A DNA stretch of 64,000 nt from an uncultured Oscillospiraceae bacterium (GTDB taxonomy: Bacteria > Bacillota > Clostridia > Oscillospirales > Oscillospiraceae). The notes under the pieces were generated by a model. That model searched no databases, was not told the origin of the DNA, and saw nothing but the letters and a program-made list of their open reading frames with translations. Location of the stretch: the NCBI GenBank assembly GCA_944387035.1, contig CALXDJ010000002.1:1-64000 (forward strand). The letters are read 5' to 3'. Positions 42,928 through 51,161 of the stretch are shown one piece after another. A program made the position numbers and the translations under genes. Positions within the stretch are counted from its first letter, which is position 1. Each line of letters opens with the position of its first letter.

Positions 42928-42965
42928 CGGGACGCATCCCGATTTTTTTGCACCGTTTATGTCAA
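42928..42965 (-). promoter_or_regulatory. Possible promoter/operator of the phage-like operon
   Basis: A perfect -35 TTGACA lies at 42960-42965 on the minus strand, but no acceptable -10 is found at 16-18 bases; that place is filled by the inverted repeat CGGGA/TCCCG (42928-42941). It may be an activator- or alternative-sigma-dependent promoter, or a repressor site. Confidence 0.4.
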
Positions 42966-42995
42966 AAGAAGGGGAAAATTTTTTTAACGTAAAAA

Positions 42996-43026
42996 AAGAG
43001 CCCCAGGCAAAACGCCTGGGGCTCTT
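42996..43026. terminator. Intrinsic terminator between phage-like cluster and PH gene
   Basis: AAGAGCCCCAGGC (42996-43008) pairs with GCCTGGGGCTCTT (43014-43026), loop AAAAC. On the minus strand a run of seven T follows, so it ends the gene at 43086 and insulates the phage-like operon from it. Confidence 0.88.
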
Positions 43027-43085
43027 CTTGGAATATGCAATTGTATATTCAGCAGCTCCCGGCTCCGCCCGGGACGAAGAACTGC

Positions 43086-43664
43086 TTAGGCAGCCCGTCT
43101 GCAGCCCAGATCCTTGAGCACGGCGGCAGCAGAGGCGGCAGAGCTTCCGATATTGTAGAAAATCATGCCATCCACATGATCCCGGTTTTTCATTGCCTCA
43201 GGATCCTCCATGGGATGACTCGCCCGCCAGCGGACATACTTCTTTGCATCGGCAAAGATGGCGCTGCCCAGCACAAGGGTCTCCTGATCACTCAGATCGG
43301 TTACGATTTCATACTGATCCACGTCAGCAAGATCCATGTAATAGAACATTCCGCCTTTGGTCATATGGATGATCCGCTGATTGGTGATCCAGTATCTATT
43401 TTTCATCAAGCTGGATTTCTCAACGACCGGAGTCAGAACGACCACCAGGGCACACGCAGCCACTACTGCAACCAATCCCATACGGGGCGGCATCTGAGAC
43501 TGCATATGAGCGATCAGGATGCCGGCTGCAATGATAACGGTCAATGCCCACTTACGCAGAATCTGCATTCTGCTCCCATTGTCCATCAGCGGAAACTCAG
43601 CGGGCTGTCCCTGCCAGCGGATGGTTTCGCCCTCCCGCAGGTATTCGTTCAGTTTCTTTTCCAT
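43086..43664 (-). CDS. PH-like domain membrane protein, copy 1
   Basis: 192 residues. The N-terminus reads LREGETIRWQGQP, two membrane helices follow (about 37-55 and 60-80), then a bacterial PH-like part (KNRYWITNQRIIHMTKGGMF). It is a paralogue of the gene at 43797: both share REGE.IRWQG, RYWITN or HYWITN and a WRASHP or WFACHP motif. Start ATG 43664 is preferred to GTG 43697. Function unknown; possibly membrane-anchored sensing or stress-related. Confidence 0.7.
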   Translation of the reverse strand: MEKKLNEYLREGETIRWQGQPAEFPLMDNGSRMQILRKWALTVIIAAGILIAHMQSQMPPRMGLVAVVAACALVVVLTPVVEKSSLMKNRYWITNQRIIHMTKGGMFYYMDLADVDQYEIVTDLSDQETLVLGSAIFADAKKYVRWRASHPMEDPEAMKNRDHVDGMIFYNIGSSAASAAAVLKDLGCRRAA

Positions 43665-43796
43665 CTTGTTTCTGCACTCCTTTTTGGTGAAATTCACTGT
43701 TCACAGTATAGCAGGAGTTTCCGTTCAGCCGCTGACAATCAGGCAAAGGATCCTGCTAAGGTGCCGTGAATCCACCCCGGATTTATGTTTGCATTT

Positions 43797-44372
43797 CTAA
43801 ACACCCGCCGCATCCTGTCCTGGCACAAGCCATACAAGGGCATCCTTTGCATTCAGCAATCCATAAAATACCATACTCACCGCCTGGCCTTCCGCTTCTC
43901 CGGGCCGAAGCTGTCCCCGAGGATGACACGCAAACCAGCGCATTTGCCTCCTTGTTTCTCCAGGAGCCTCTCCCAAAATGAGAGAATGCATTCCATTCTC
44001 TCCCTGCACCAGGCAGACATCATCAATCTCTTTGAGCTCCATACTGCAAATCCGATGTTCCCGCGTCATTGCAATTGCTCTTTCATTGGTGATCCAGTAG
44101 TGCTGTCCTCGTAAAGCCCACCATTCCAGAACCGGTGCTGCCAGCAAAGCAGCTGTCCCCAGTACAATGGCTATGGCGGCAGCAGGTCCGACCCCGGCAT
44201 CCTCCCGGCCGGCCAGAGCCAGCAGCACACCTCCCGCCACCAGCGTGCACAGCCATTTTCCGAGAATCGTTCTTCGAGCCAGAGGTTCCAGCAGTGAAAA
44301 CGCCCCCGTGCGTCCCTGCCATCGAATGTATTCTCCTTCCCGCAGCTCAGGGTCCAGCTGATCCTCTTTCAT
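43797..44372 (-). CDS. PH-like domain membrane protein, copy 2
   Basis: 191 residues, with the same layout as the copy at 43086: LREGEYIRWQGRTG start, two hydrophobic helices (about 38-85) and QHYWITNERAIAMTREHRI. They are about one third identical by eye, so the duplication is not recent. GGAGG lies upstream of ATG 44372. Both could be membrane-associated adaptors. No functional residue is recognised. Confidence 0.7.
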   Translation of the reverse strand: MKEDQLDPELREGEYIRWQGRTGAFSLLEPLARRTILGKWLCTLVAGGVLLALAGREDAGVGPAAAIAIVLGTAALLAAPVLEWWALRGQHYWITNERAIAMTREHRICSMELKEIDDVCLVQGENGMHSLILGEAPGETRRQMRWFACHPRGQLRPGEAEGQAVSMVFYGLLNAKDALVWLVPGQDAAGV

Positions 44373-44512
44373 ATGCCGTCTCCCTCCGTCATGTTCAATT
44401 GGAAATCTAAAACCACTATATCCAAAGGGACCGCTCAGGTGCTGCCAAATCCCCGCGCAAGATTGTTAAGGAGTTGTCAATTTTTTTAGCAACAATTTAA
44501 CGCACATCATGT

Positions 44513-44518
44513 TATAAT
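44513..44518 (+). promoter_or_regulatory. -10 box before the KdpD-like gene
   Basis: TATAAT 43 bases before the GTG start at 44561. No consensus -35 is seen at 17 bases, which suggests an activator-dependent promoter. Confidence 0.45.
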
Positions 44519-44560
44519 AAAGAATACGAAACAGTTTTGTCGGCGGGAGGACCCTTACAC

Positions 44561-45643
44561 GTGCATACCAAAAAGACGAAATTCAAATTGTCCACCTGGT
44601 TTCCCTTTTCCTGGCGGGACCTGCTGATCACCGGTGTCATTTTGCTGTGCGCAGCAGAGCTGTGTATTTTGCTGCAAATGGCAAATACCAGTGACGGATT
44701 TGCCTCTCCGGTGTTTGTACTGGCGGTGCTGCTGATCTCCCGCCTGACCACCGGATATCTGTACGGGCTGATTGCGTCAGTCTCGGGCGTGGTGTGTGTC
44801 AACTTCATTTTTACATATCCATATTGGGCAGTGAACTTCACCATTTCCGGCTATCCTCTGACTTTCTTTACATTTTTGATGGTCTCCGTGATCACCTGTA
44901 CCCTGACCACGCAAGCCCGCCAGCAGGAGCGGCTGCGCAGCGAAAACGAAAAAGAGAAAATGCGGGCAAATCTGTTGCGTTCTGTATCGCATGATATCCG
45001 CACACCGCTGACCTCCATCGTGGGCTCCACCTCAGCCGTGCTGGAGAATCCGGGTCTTTCCGTAGAGGAGCGGCAAGAGCTGCTGGAGGACGCCCGGGAT
45101 GAGGCACAGTGGCTGATCCGGGTGGTGGAGAATCTGCTCTCCATCACGCGCATCGGCGCAGACCAGGCGCAGATCACCAAGGAGCCGGAGGCAGCAGAAG
45201 AAGTGATGGGTGAAGCAGTGCGCAAATTCCGCAAGCGCTTTCCCGGCACATCGGTGTGTGTATCGGTCCCGGATGACTTGCTGCTGGTCCCTATGGATGC
45301 CATTTTGATCGAGCAAGTGCTCTCCAACCTGTTGGAAAATGCTATTTTTCACGGTAAGGCGGTGCATGTGAAGCTGTCGGTCCAGAAAGATGGACCTTAT
45401 GCCCGGTTTTCCGTGTGGAACGATGGATACCACATTCCGGATAAAGACCTCCCCACGCTGTTTGAAGGGACGCTGAAACACAGCGAATCCACCGATTGTG
45501 ACGGCAAGCGGAGCATGGGGCTGGGACTGTCGGTATGCCAGGCCATCGTACATGCCCATGGCGGCAACATTGAAGCAAGGAATACAGAAGACGGAGTGGA
45601 ATTTGCCTTCCGTCTGCCATGCAGCGAGGAGGAGCAGGTATGA
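44561..45643 (+). CDS. KdpD-like sensor histidine kinase, short form
   Basis: 360 residues. Four membrane helices (about 15-110; the DUF4118-like region, FVLAVLLISRLTTGYLYG and VNFIFTYPYWAVNFT), then the dimerisation helix with phosphoacceptor His in SVSHDIRTPLTSI and a HATPase with N-box LSNLLENAIFH and G-box GMGLGLSVCQ. True KdpD has another 350 or more residues (KdpD and Usp domains) in front; they are missing here. Start GTG 44561 after GGGAGG; TTG 44537 is less likely. It overlaps the regulator gene by four bases. Confidence 0.88.
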   Translation: MHTKKTKFKLSTWFPFSWRDLLITGVILLCAAELCILLQMANTSDGFASPVFVLAVLLISRLTTGYLYGLIASVSGVVCVNFIFTYPYWAVNFTISGYPLTFFTFLMVSVITCTLTTQARQQERLRSENEKEKMRANLLRSVSHDIRTPLTSIVGSTSAVLENPGLSVEERQELLEDARDEAQWLIRVVENLLSITRIGADQAQITKEPEAAEEVMGEAVRKFRKRFPGTSVCVSVPDDLLLVPMDAILIEQVLSNLLENAIFHGKAVHVKLSVQKDGPYARFSVWNDGYHIPDKDLPTLFEGTLKHSESTDCDGKRSMGLGLSVCQAIVHAHGGNIEARNTEDGVEFAFRLPCSEEEQV

Positions 45644-46347
45644 ACATTCGGGAAAAGATTTTAATCGTGGAAGACGAAAAAAGCATTGCGCATTTTATCT
45701 CCACGGTACTGAACAACAATGGTTACGAGGCTCTGCTGGCCCGTTCCGGAGCGGAAGCGCAGTCCATGATTTCCTCTCACTGTCCGGATCTCATTATTCT
45801 GGATCTGGGATTGCCGGACATGGATGGACTGGATATTCTGCGGCATCTGCGCAGCTGGTCCAGCCTGCCGGTGGTGGTAGTATCGGCCCGGTCGCACGAA
45901 AAAGACAAAGTCACCGCTTTGGACCTGGGCGCAGATGACTATCTGACCAAACCTTTCGGCACGGATGAACTCCTTGCCCGGGTGCGTACAGCCATCCGCC
46001 ACACCCGTACGGTTTCCGGCAACAGTGAAATCGCCCAGAAAGGCACGTACACGGTGGGTGAGCTGACCATTGACTACAACAAGCACCAGGTGTTGGTGCG
46101 GGGTGAGAACGTCCATCTCACCCTCAGTGAGTTTCGGATCGTCGCCCTGCTTGGCAAATACGCCGGCAAAGTGCTGACCTACGACTCCATCATCAAGGAG
46201 CTGTGGGGCCCCCGGGCGGGAGGAAACAATCAGATTCTCCGGGTCAACATGGCCAACATCCGCCGCAAGATTGAGGAAAACCCCGCCGAACCCAAATACC
46301 TCTTTACGGAGGTGGGTGTGGGATACCGCCTGGCCGAAGGAGAATAA
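45640..46347 (+). CDS. KdpE-like OmpR-family response regulator
   Basis: 235 residues. Receiver: VEDEK pair, phosphoacceptor Asp in ILDLGLPDMDG, Lys in YLTKPFG. C-terminal winged helix (about 130-232): LTLSEFRIVALLGKYAGKVLTYDSII-type segment and LRVNMANIRRKIE. Start ATG 45640, after GAGGAGGAG and overlapping the kinase stop. No kdpFABC, trk or ktr genes lie in the window, so its target is unknown. Confidence 0.92.
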   Translation: MNIREKILIVEDEKSIAHFISTVLNNNGYEALLARSGAEAQSMISSHCPDLIILDLGLPDMDGLDILRHLRSWSSLPVVVVSARSHEKDKVTALDLGADDYLTKPFGTDELLARVRTAIRHTRTVSGNSEIAQKGTYTVGELTIDYNKHQVLVRGENVHLTLSEFRIVALLGKYAGKVLTYDSIIKELWGPRAGGNNQILRVNMANIRRKIEENPAEPKYLFTEVGVGYRLAEGE

Positions 46348-46389
46348 TAAAGAATGCCTGCCGCCCATGAGCGGCAGGCATTCTTTATT
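46346..46389. terminator. Shared bidirectional terminator
   Basis: AATAAAGAATGCCTGCCGC (46346-46364) pairs exactly with GCGGCAGGCATTCTTTATT (46371-46389). The stem overlaps the stop codons of both converging genes (KdpE-like and LysR) and has A/T-rich flanks in both directions. Confidence 0.88.
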
Positions 46390-47287
46390 GCAGCTCAGCG
46401 GAGGATTCTTCCTCCCTGTGGCGTTTTACAAAGGCCTCCACATAGCGCATGAAGTTCCGGGTCACCGGGGAAGCAGTCTTCACCTGGGGAACTCCCATGC
46501 CCAGCATCCGGTCCTGAGCGGGCTCCATCGGCAGGGCCACGGCGTCATTGGGGTAGTGACGCAGCAGCAGTTCCGAGAGAATGGACACTCCCAGCCCCTG
46601 GGTAACCATATTGATGATGGCATAGTCGCTGCACGCGGAGAAGAGGATGTGGGGCCAATGGGGCATCTTGTCCAGAATGAACCGCACCTCGCCGTCATAA
46701 TCCGGCATCGGCATGATGAACTCCTCGTCCACCAGCGCCTCCAGCGGAACAGAGGTATGCTGTGTCAACGGATGGTTCGGCGGCACCAGCACCAGCATCC
46801 GGTCCCGGCACAGCGGCAGCCATTCAAAGTCCTTTCCCTCCCCGCCTGCGTAGATGCAAAGCTCCGCCTGGCGGTTTGCCATAATCTCCTCGATGGCGCC
46901 GGACCCCATCTCGGTGATCTGAATCTCCACGTTGGGATAGTCTTTTTGGAAATCGCGGATGATTTCCGGAAGCCAGTAGGTTGCCACACTGGGATACGCG
47001 GCAATGCGGATCCGGCCGGTATCAGCGCCTTTGATCTTGGCAATATGCTGCTCCAGGGATTCGTTGGTATTGAGCAGCTGGCGGATAATGGGCAGCAGCA
47101 GCTCCCCCTCGCTGTTGGGCAGGATTCCCGTGGAGGTGCGGACCATCAGGGGAAACCCCACTTCCTCTTCCAGGGACTGCATCATATGGCTCATACCAGA
47201 CTGGGTATACCCCAGCTGTTCAGCCGCTTTGGACAAACTTCCCAGTTCCACCGCCCGCACATAGGCCTCGTATTTTCGGATATTCAT
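46385..47287 (-). CDS. LysR-family transcriptional regulator
   Basis: 300 residues. HTH: LGSLSKAAEQLGYTQSGMSH (about 15-34). The effector domain runs from about 90 to 290. GCAAGGAGG upstream of ATG 47287. It is transcribed convergently to the KdpDE-like genes and divergently from the LysM-GH18 gene at 47429, a possible target. Effector unknown. Confidence 0.92.
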   Translation of the reverse strand: MNIRKYEAYVRAVELGSLSKAAEQLGYTQSGMSHMMQSLEEEVGFPLMVRTSTGILPNSEGELLLPIIRQLLNTNESLEQHIAKIKGADTGRIRIAAYPSVATYWLPEIIRDFQKDYPNVEIQITEMGSGAIEEIMANRQAELCIYAGGEGKDFEWLPLCRDRMLVLVPPNHPLTQHTSVPLEALVDEEFIMPMPDYDGEVRFILDKMPHWPHILFSACSDYAIINMVTQGLGVSILSELLLRHYPNDAVALPMEPAQDRMLGMGVPQVKTASPVTRNFMRYVEAFVKRHREEESSAELQ

Positions 47288-47334
47288 GCAGTGCCTCCTT
47301 GCTATGCCGATGAAGAAGTGAACAATCGCCTATT

Positions 47335-47363
47335 ATAATATCTCATAGCTTTTGGAAAGGCAA
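47335..47363 (-). promoter_or_regulatory. Promoter of the LysR gene at 46385
   Basis: On the minus strand -35 TTGCCT (47358-47363), spacer 17, -10 TATTAT (47335-47340), about 45 bases before the ATG. Confidence 0.55.
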
Positions 47364-47428
47364 GCGCCAGATCCTGTTCATAAGCAAATTGAGGTGCGCA
47401 TAGGCTTGGACAGGAGGTGACGTTCAAG

Positions 47429-48703
47429 ATGAAGATTCATGTGGTGCAGGCCGGTGAGAGCGTGTGGTCCATTGCCTCGGACTACGGGGTAGACCCTGAC
47501 CGGCTGGCCGCAGACAATGAGGTTCCACCCAGTGGGGCGCTGGCAGTGGGACAGACGCTGGTGGTCCGGTTTCCGCGGCAGGTGCATGTTGTGCGTTCCG
47601 GCGAGACTCTGACCTCCATTGCCGCCGCATACGGTACCAGCGTCCGGACCCTTTGGCGCAAAAACTGGCCGTTGGGCGGTTCTGAACAAATCTATCCGGG
47701 ACAGGTTCTGGTCATTTCGGACTGCTCCGAGCCGCTGGGCACAGCAGTGTCCCATGGATATGCCTATCCGCATATTGACAGCGGACTCCTGCATGCCCAA
47801 CTGCCGTACCTAAGCACATTGGCACCCTTTTCCTATGGACTGACTGCGGACGGACGCCTGCACGCCCCGGAAGATGCCGCTCTGCTTGCCGCTGCCCGGC
47901 AGTATGGAGTCCAACCGGTGATGAGTCTGTCCTCTTTGACGGAGGAGGGGGAATTCAGCACCGAACGTGCGGCATTGGTCCTGACAGACAGCGCAGTGCA
48001 GGACGAACTCATACTGGAGGTCTTTCAGGTCCTGCGTGCAAAGGGATACCGGGGATTGGATGTGGATTTTGAATATTTGCCTGCATCCCTGGCCCAGCCA
48101 TACGCAGCCTTTTTGCATCGGCTGCACCGGCTGCTCCGCTCCCGGGGATTGTTTCTTTGGACCGCTCTGGCGCCTAAAACCTCCGCGTCCCAGACGGGAA
48201 TCCTCTACGAGGGCCACGACTATGCAGCCATCGGCGCAGCGGTAGACGGCGCCCTGTTGATGACCTACGAATGGGGATACGCACAGGGACCGCCCATGGC
48301 AGTGGCACCGCTGCCCAGTGTCCGGGCTGTCCTGGACTATGCGGTAACGGCAATTCCCCCCGAAAAGCTACTCCTGGGCATTCCAAATTACGGCTATGAC
48401 TGGCCGCTGCCGTTTGTCTCCGGCACCACCCGTGCCCGGTCTCTGTCCAATCAGCAGGCCATTGCACTGGCGGTAGAGCAAGGTGCAGAAATTTTCTATG
48501 ATGAGACAGCACAATCCCCATACTTCCATTATACAGACAACGCAGGAACGGCCCATGCGGTATGGTTTGAGGATGCCCGCAGTTTAGACGCCAAACTGCG
48601 GCTCATTCAGGAGTATGGACTCATGGGCGCAGGATTCTGGAATTTGATGCGTCCCTTTTCCCAGACCTGGCTGGTGCTGGACAGTCTCTACCAAATCCGA
48701 TAA
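47429..48703 (+). CDS. LysM-GH18 spore-type peptidoglycan hydrolase (YaaH/SleL-like)
   Basis: 424 residues. Two N-terminal LysM repeats (about 1-45: HVVQAGESVWSIASDYG; about 50-95: HVVRSGETLTSIAAAYG), then a GH18 barrel (about 105-420) with the catalytic motif GLDVDFEYL (the Glu is the acid/base), matching N-acetylglucosaminidases that lyse spore cortex fragments. There is no signal peptide, as in SleL/YaaH, which are packed into the coat. Start ATG 47429 has AGGAGGTG upstream. A sporulation promoter was not identified. Confidence 0.88.
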   Translation: MKIHVVQAGESVWSIASDYGVDPDRLAADNEVPPSGALAVGQTLVVRFPRQVHVVRSGETLTSIAAAYGTSVRTLWRKNWPLGGSEQIYPGQVLVISDCSEPLGTAVSHGYAYPHIDSGLLHAQLPYLSTLAPFSYGLTADGRLHAPEDAALLAAARQYGVQPVMSLSSLTEEGEFSTERAALVLTDSAVQDELILEVFQVLRAKGYRGLDVDFEYLPASLAQPYAAFLHRLHRLLRSRGLFLWTALAPKTSASQTGILYEGHDYAAIGAAVDGALLMTYEWGYAQGPPMAVAPLPSVRAVLDYAVTAIPPEKLLLGIPNYGYDWPLPFVSGTTRARSLSNQQAIALAVEQGAEIFYDETAQSPYFHYTDNAGTAHAVWFEDARSLDAKLRLIQEYGLMGAGFWNLMRPFSQTWLVLDSLYQIR

Positions 48704-48706
48704 AAA

Positions 48707-48733
48707 GCCCCGGGTACCGATGGTACCCGGGGC
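48707..48733. terminator. Convergent intrinsic terminator
   Basis: GCCCCGGGTACC (48707-48718) pairs with GGTACCCGGGGC (48722-48733), loop GAT. Five T follow on the minus strand and a weaker T tail on the plus strand. It ends the GH18 gene and the membrane-protein gene. Confidence 0.85.
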
Positions 48734-48746
48734 AAACTTTACGGTC

Positions 48747-49508
48747 TTAAAGCTGCTTGACGGTATAATAAACAGCCAAAGCAAAAATCACGCCAGCCAG
48801 AATCCACATAGCGTAATAGGAAACCAGGGAATTGATCAAAACCGTCACAACTGCAGCGGCAGACAATCCACAGGCCACATAGATCGGCAGGGGATCTGCT
48901 CCGGAAGGCAGAAGCTGAAGCTTGCCCAACTTGCCGTCGGCAGCCATAGCCTTATGTGCCACAAAGGCCGCGGCAGCAATCACCAGAAGATAAACAACCG
49001 TCAAAGCCTTGAAGTAGGTTCCCGTGTAAATGCTGGTTACTTCCCGGCGCAGGACCCACATCGCCAGAAGTGAGACGCCCAGAATCGTCAGGGCCACCGC
49101 ACACTCCCGGTCATAGAGTGACCAAAGGATCCCCAGCAGCATCACCACCGGAACGGCTACATACAGCAACGTCAGCACAGAAAGATTGATCCGCACCACA
49201 GCGCTTACGGCAGCCAGGAACACGCCGGCCCCCAGGATTACCCAGCCGATCTTCCGTTTTTTCTGATCAGCACGCCAGAGGAAGCTCAGCACGGCGCCAA
49301 TTGCGGCAACGGCCACGCCGGCCCAAGCCAACCCAATGAGATAGCTGTCCCAGGCAACCACCTGCTTACCGGTTCCGTTGATATAGAATCTGCGAATAAT
49401 TAAAAGATACAGCTCCGCCACGCATCCTGCGAGGAAGAATTTCATCGCCCCGTTCATGGGTTCTTCCCGTTTAGCGGGCCGCGGTCTGCTGTTCGGATTC
49501 TTTGCCAT
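48747..49508 (-). CDS. Multi-pass membrane protein of unknown function
   Basis: 253 residues with about seven predicted hydrophobic segments (for example VVMLLGILWSLY, ALTVVYLLVIAAAAFVAHKA, AMWILAGVIFALAVYY) after a basic 20-residue N-terminus. Not assigned to a family. It lies alone, with a terminator behind it and the divergent ApbE operon in front, across a 226-base gap. GGAGG precedes ATG 49508. Confidence 0.7.
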   Translation of the reverse strand: MAKNPNSRPRPAKREEPMNGAMKFFLAGCVAELYLLIIRRFYINGTGKQVVAWDSYLIGLAWAGVAVAAIGAVLSFLWRADQKKRKIGWVILGAGVFLAAVSAVVRINLSVLTLLYVAVPVVMLLGILWSLYDRECAVALTILGVSLLAMWVLRREVTSIYTGTYFKALTVVYLLVIAAAAFVAHKAMAADGKLGKLQLLPSGADPLPIYVACGLSAAAVVTVLINSLVSYYAMWILAGVIFALAVYYTVKQL

Positions 49509-49649
49509 TTATGATGACCTCCAGGGAGTTTTCTCCAAAAATGTCCCATCAGGAAATGTTCCTTCCGCCGACACACCCAGATAGTATAACAGACTTTCTT
49601 GATATTTGCAAGGGTAACCTCGTCCACTTTTCATGTTTTTCCCCTGCAA

Positions 49650-49692
49650 AACCGGATTTCCGGTTGTGATCTCCTCCCCGGCGTGCTATACT
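49650..49692 (+). promoter_or_regulatory. Promoter of the ApbE operon with overlapping palindrome
   Basis: -35 TTGTGA (49664-49669), 17-base spacer, -10 TATACT (49687-49692), about 42 bases before the apbE ATG. The inverted repeat AACCGGATTTCCGGTT-like element at about 49650-49665 touches the -35 and could be an operator. Confidence 0.55.
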
Positions 49693-49734
49693 GATGGATT
49701 GTAAACAACGGAATCCCATATACCGAGGTATCAC

Positions 49735-50766
49735 ATGAAATATAGAGCAAGATCTTTTGCCGCATTGTCTCTGGCGCTGATGCTCAGTGCCTGCGGTTCC
49801 TCCCAGCCTGAAACTCTGAGTATCCTCGCCATGGATACTGCCATGACCTTCAGCGTCTATGGTGACGACGCCGATACCGTTCTCTCCGACGCCAGTCTGG
49901 AAGTGCGGCGGCTGGACGCTTTGCTTTCCCGGACCAATCCGGAAAGTGCGGTCACGCATCTCAACGCCGGGGATCAAATCCAAGTCGGTGAAGAGGTCTG
50001 CGGGCTCATCGCCGCCGCGCAGGAGTATTCTGCAGCAACTGAAGGCGCCTTTGACATCACGCTGGCACCGGTATCCACCGCCTGGGGCTTTACCACGGAC
50101 TCCTACCAGGTCCCCTCTCAGGAAGAACTGGATGCCTTGCTTGCACATGTGGGCATGGAGCATATCCACCTGACGGAGGATACCGCCACGCTGGACCCCG
50201 GCACTCAGATCGACCTGGGCGCCATTGCCAAGGGCTACGCCTCCGATCAGCTGGGGGCCTTGTTCCAGCGCAGCGGTGTGGAGCGGGGCTGGGTGTCTCT
50301 GGGCGGCAATGTCCTGGCCTGGGGCAGCCGTCCGGACGGTGATCCCTGGGAAGTCGGCATTCAGGACCCCGCCCATCCGGACGAGAGCAGTGCTCTGGTC
50401 TGCTCGCTGTTTTTGCAGGACGCTTTTGCAGTGACCTCCGGCAGTTATCAGCGGTATTTTGAGCAGGATGGGAAACGCTATCATCATATCCTCGATCCCA
50501 AAACCGGCGCGCCGGCGGAAAGCGGACTGGTGTCAGTGACTGTGGTGGCAGATTATGCTCCCGGCAACGGCACGATGTGTGACGCTCTGTCCACAGCGTT
50601 GTTTGTTATGGGGGAAGAGGACGCGCTCTCCTTCTGGCGCAGCGGGACGTATGATTTTGAACTGGTGCTGGTGACGGAAGATGGCCGGGTCCTGGTAACA
50701 GAAGGCCTGGCAGACCGGTACGCTCCGGCGGAGGGAAGCACATATGTCTTTGAAACCGTCTCCTAA
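49735..50766 (+). CDS. apbE: FAD:protein FMN transferase lipoprotein
   Basis: 343 residues. Lipoprotein signal peptide (lipobox MLSAC at about 20). Then the ApbE domain: MDTAMTFSVYG, SRTNPESAVTHLN, EGAFDITLAPV, DLGAIAKGYASDQLG, WVSLGGNVLAWG and YHHILDPKTGAP (the metal and FAD-binding region). It attaches FMN covalently to Thr of extracytoplasmic partner proteins. It is the first gene of a unit with a NusG-II protein (23-bp overlap) and a Gx transporter. No flavinylated FMN_bind partner is in the window. Confidence 0.93.
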   Translation: MKYRARSFAALSLALMLSACGSSQPETLSILAMDTAMTFSVYGDDADTVLSDASLEVRRLDALLSRTNPESAVTHLNAGDQIQVGEEVCGLIAAAQEYSAATEGAFDITLAPVSTAWGFTTDSYQVPSQEELDALLAHVGMEHIHLTEDTATLDPGTQIDLGAIAKGYASDQLGALFQRSGVERGWVSLGGNVLAWGSRPDGDPWEVGIQDPAHPDESSALVCSLFLQDAFAVTSGSYQRYFEQDGKRYHHILDPKTGAPAESGLVSVTVVADYAPGNGTMCDALSTALFVMGEEDALSFWRSGTYDFELVLVTEDGRVLVTEGLADRYAPAEGSTYVFETVS

Positions 50767-51151
50767 GCTCCATCCGGTAGGCTGGGACCTGCTGGTGGTG
50801 ATCGCGGTCGTCATTCTGGCGGTATCCGTGGGGATCGGACTGCTGGGCACCTCGGAATCCGGCCCGTTGACGGCAGTCATCTCGGCAGATGGCCAACCGG
50901 AAGAGCGGGTCGTGCTCTCCTCGCTGACGGAACCGGAGGAACGGGTCCTCCACAGCGGAGGGTATACCCTCCACCTGGTGCTCAGTGCCGACGGGGTGGA
51001 GATGACCACTTCGGATTGTCCCACCCAGGAGTGTGTCCATACCGGGAAGATTACCCGGAGCGGACAGAGCATCGTGTGCCTGCCGGCCCGGGTGATCGTC
51101 ACTCTGGAGGGCGGCGCACCGGCGTCCGGTCCGGACGTGGTGATCGGTTAG
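50744..51151 (+). CDS. NusG-domain-II membrane-anchored protein
   Basis: 135 residues. One N-terminal membrane helix (about 14-36), then an external small domain with the two-cysteine motif CPTQECVHTGK typical of stand-alone NusG domain II proteins. These co-occur with ApbE, FMN_bind and Gx proteins in bacteria with extracellular or flavin-based electron transfer. Start ATG 50744 lies in the end of apbE, in another frame, and its ribosome site is GGAGGG. Confidence 0.85.
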   Translation: MSLKPSPKLHPVGWDLLVVIAVVILAVSVGIGLLGTSESGPLTAVISADGQPEERVVLSSLTEPEERVLHSGGYTLHLVLSADGVEMTTSDCPTQECVHTGKITRSGQSIVCLPARVIVTLEGGAPASGPDVVIG

Positions 51152-51161
51152 GAGGTATGCC

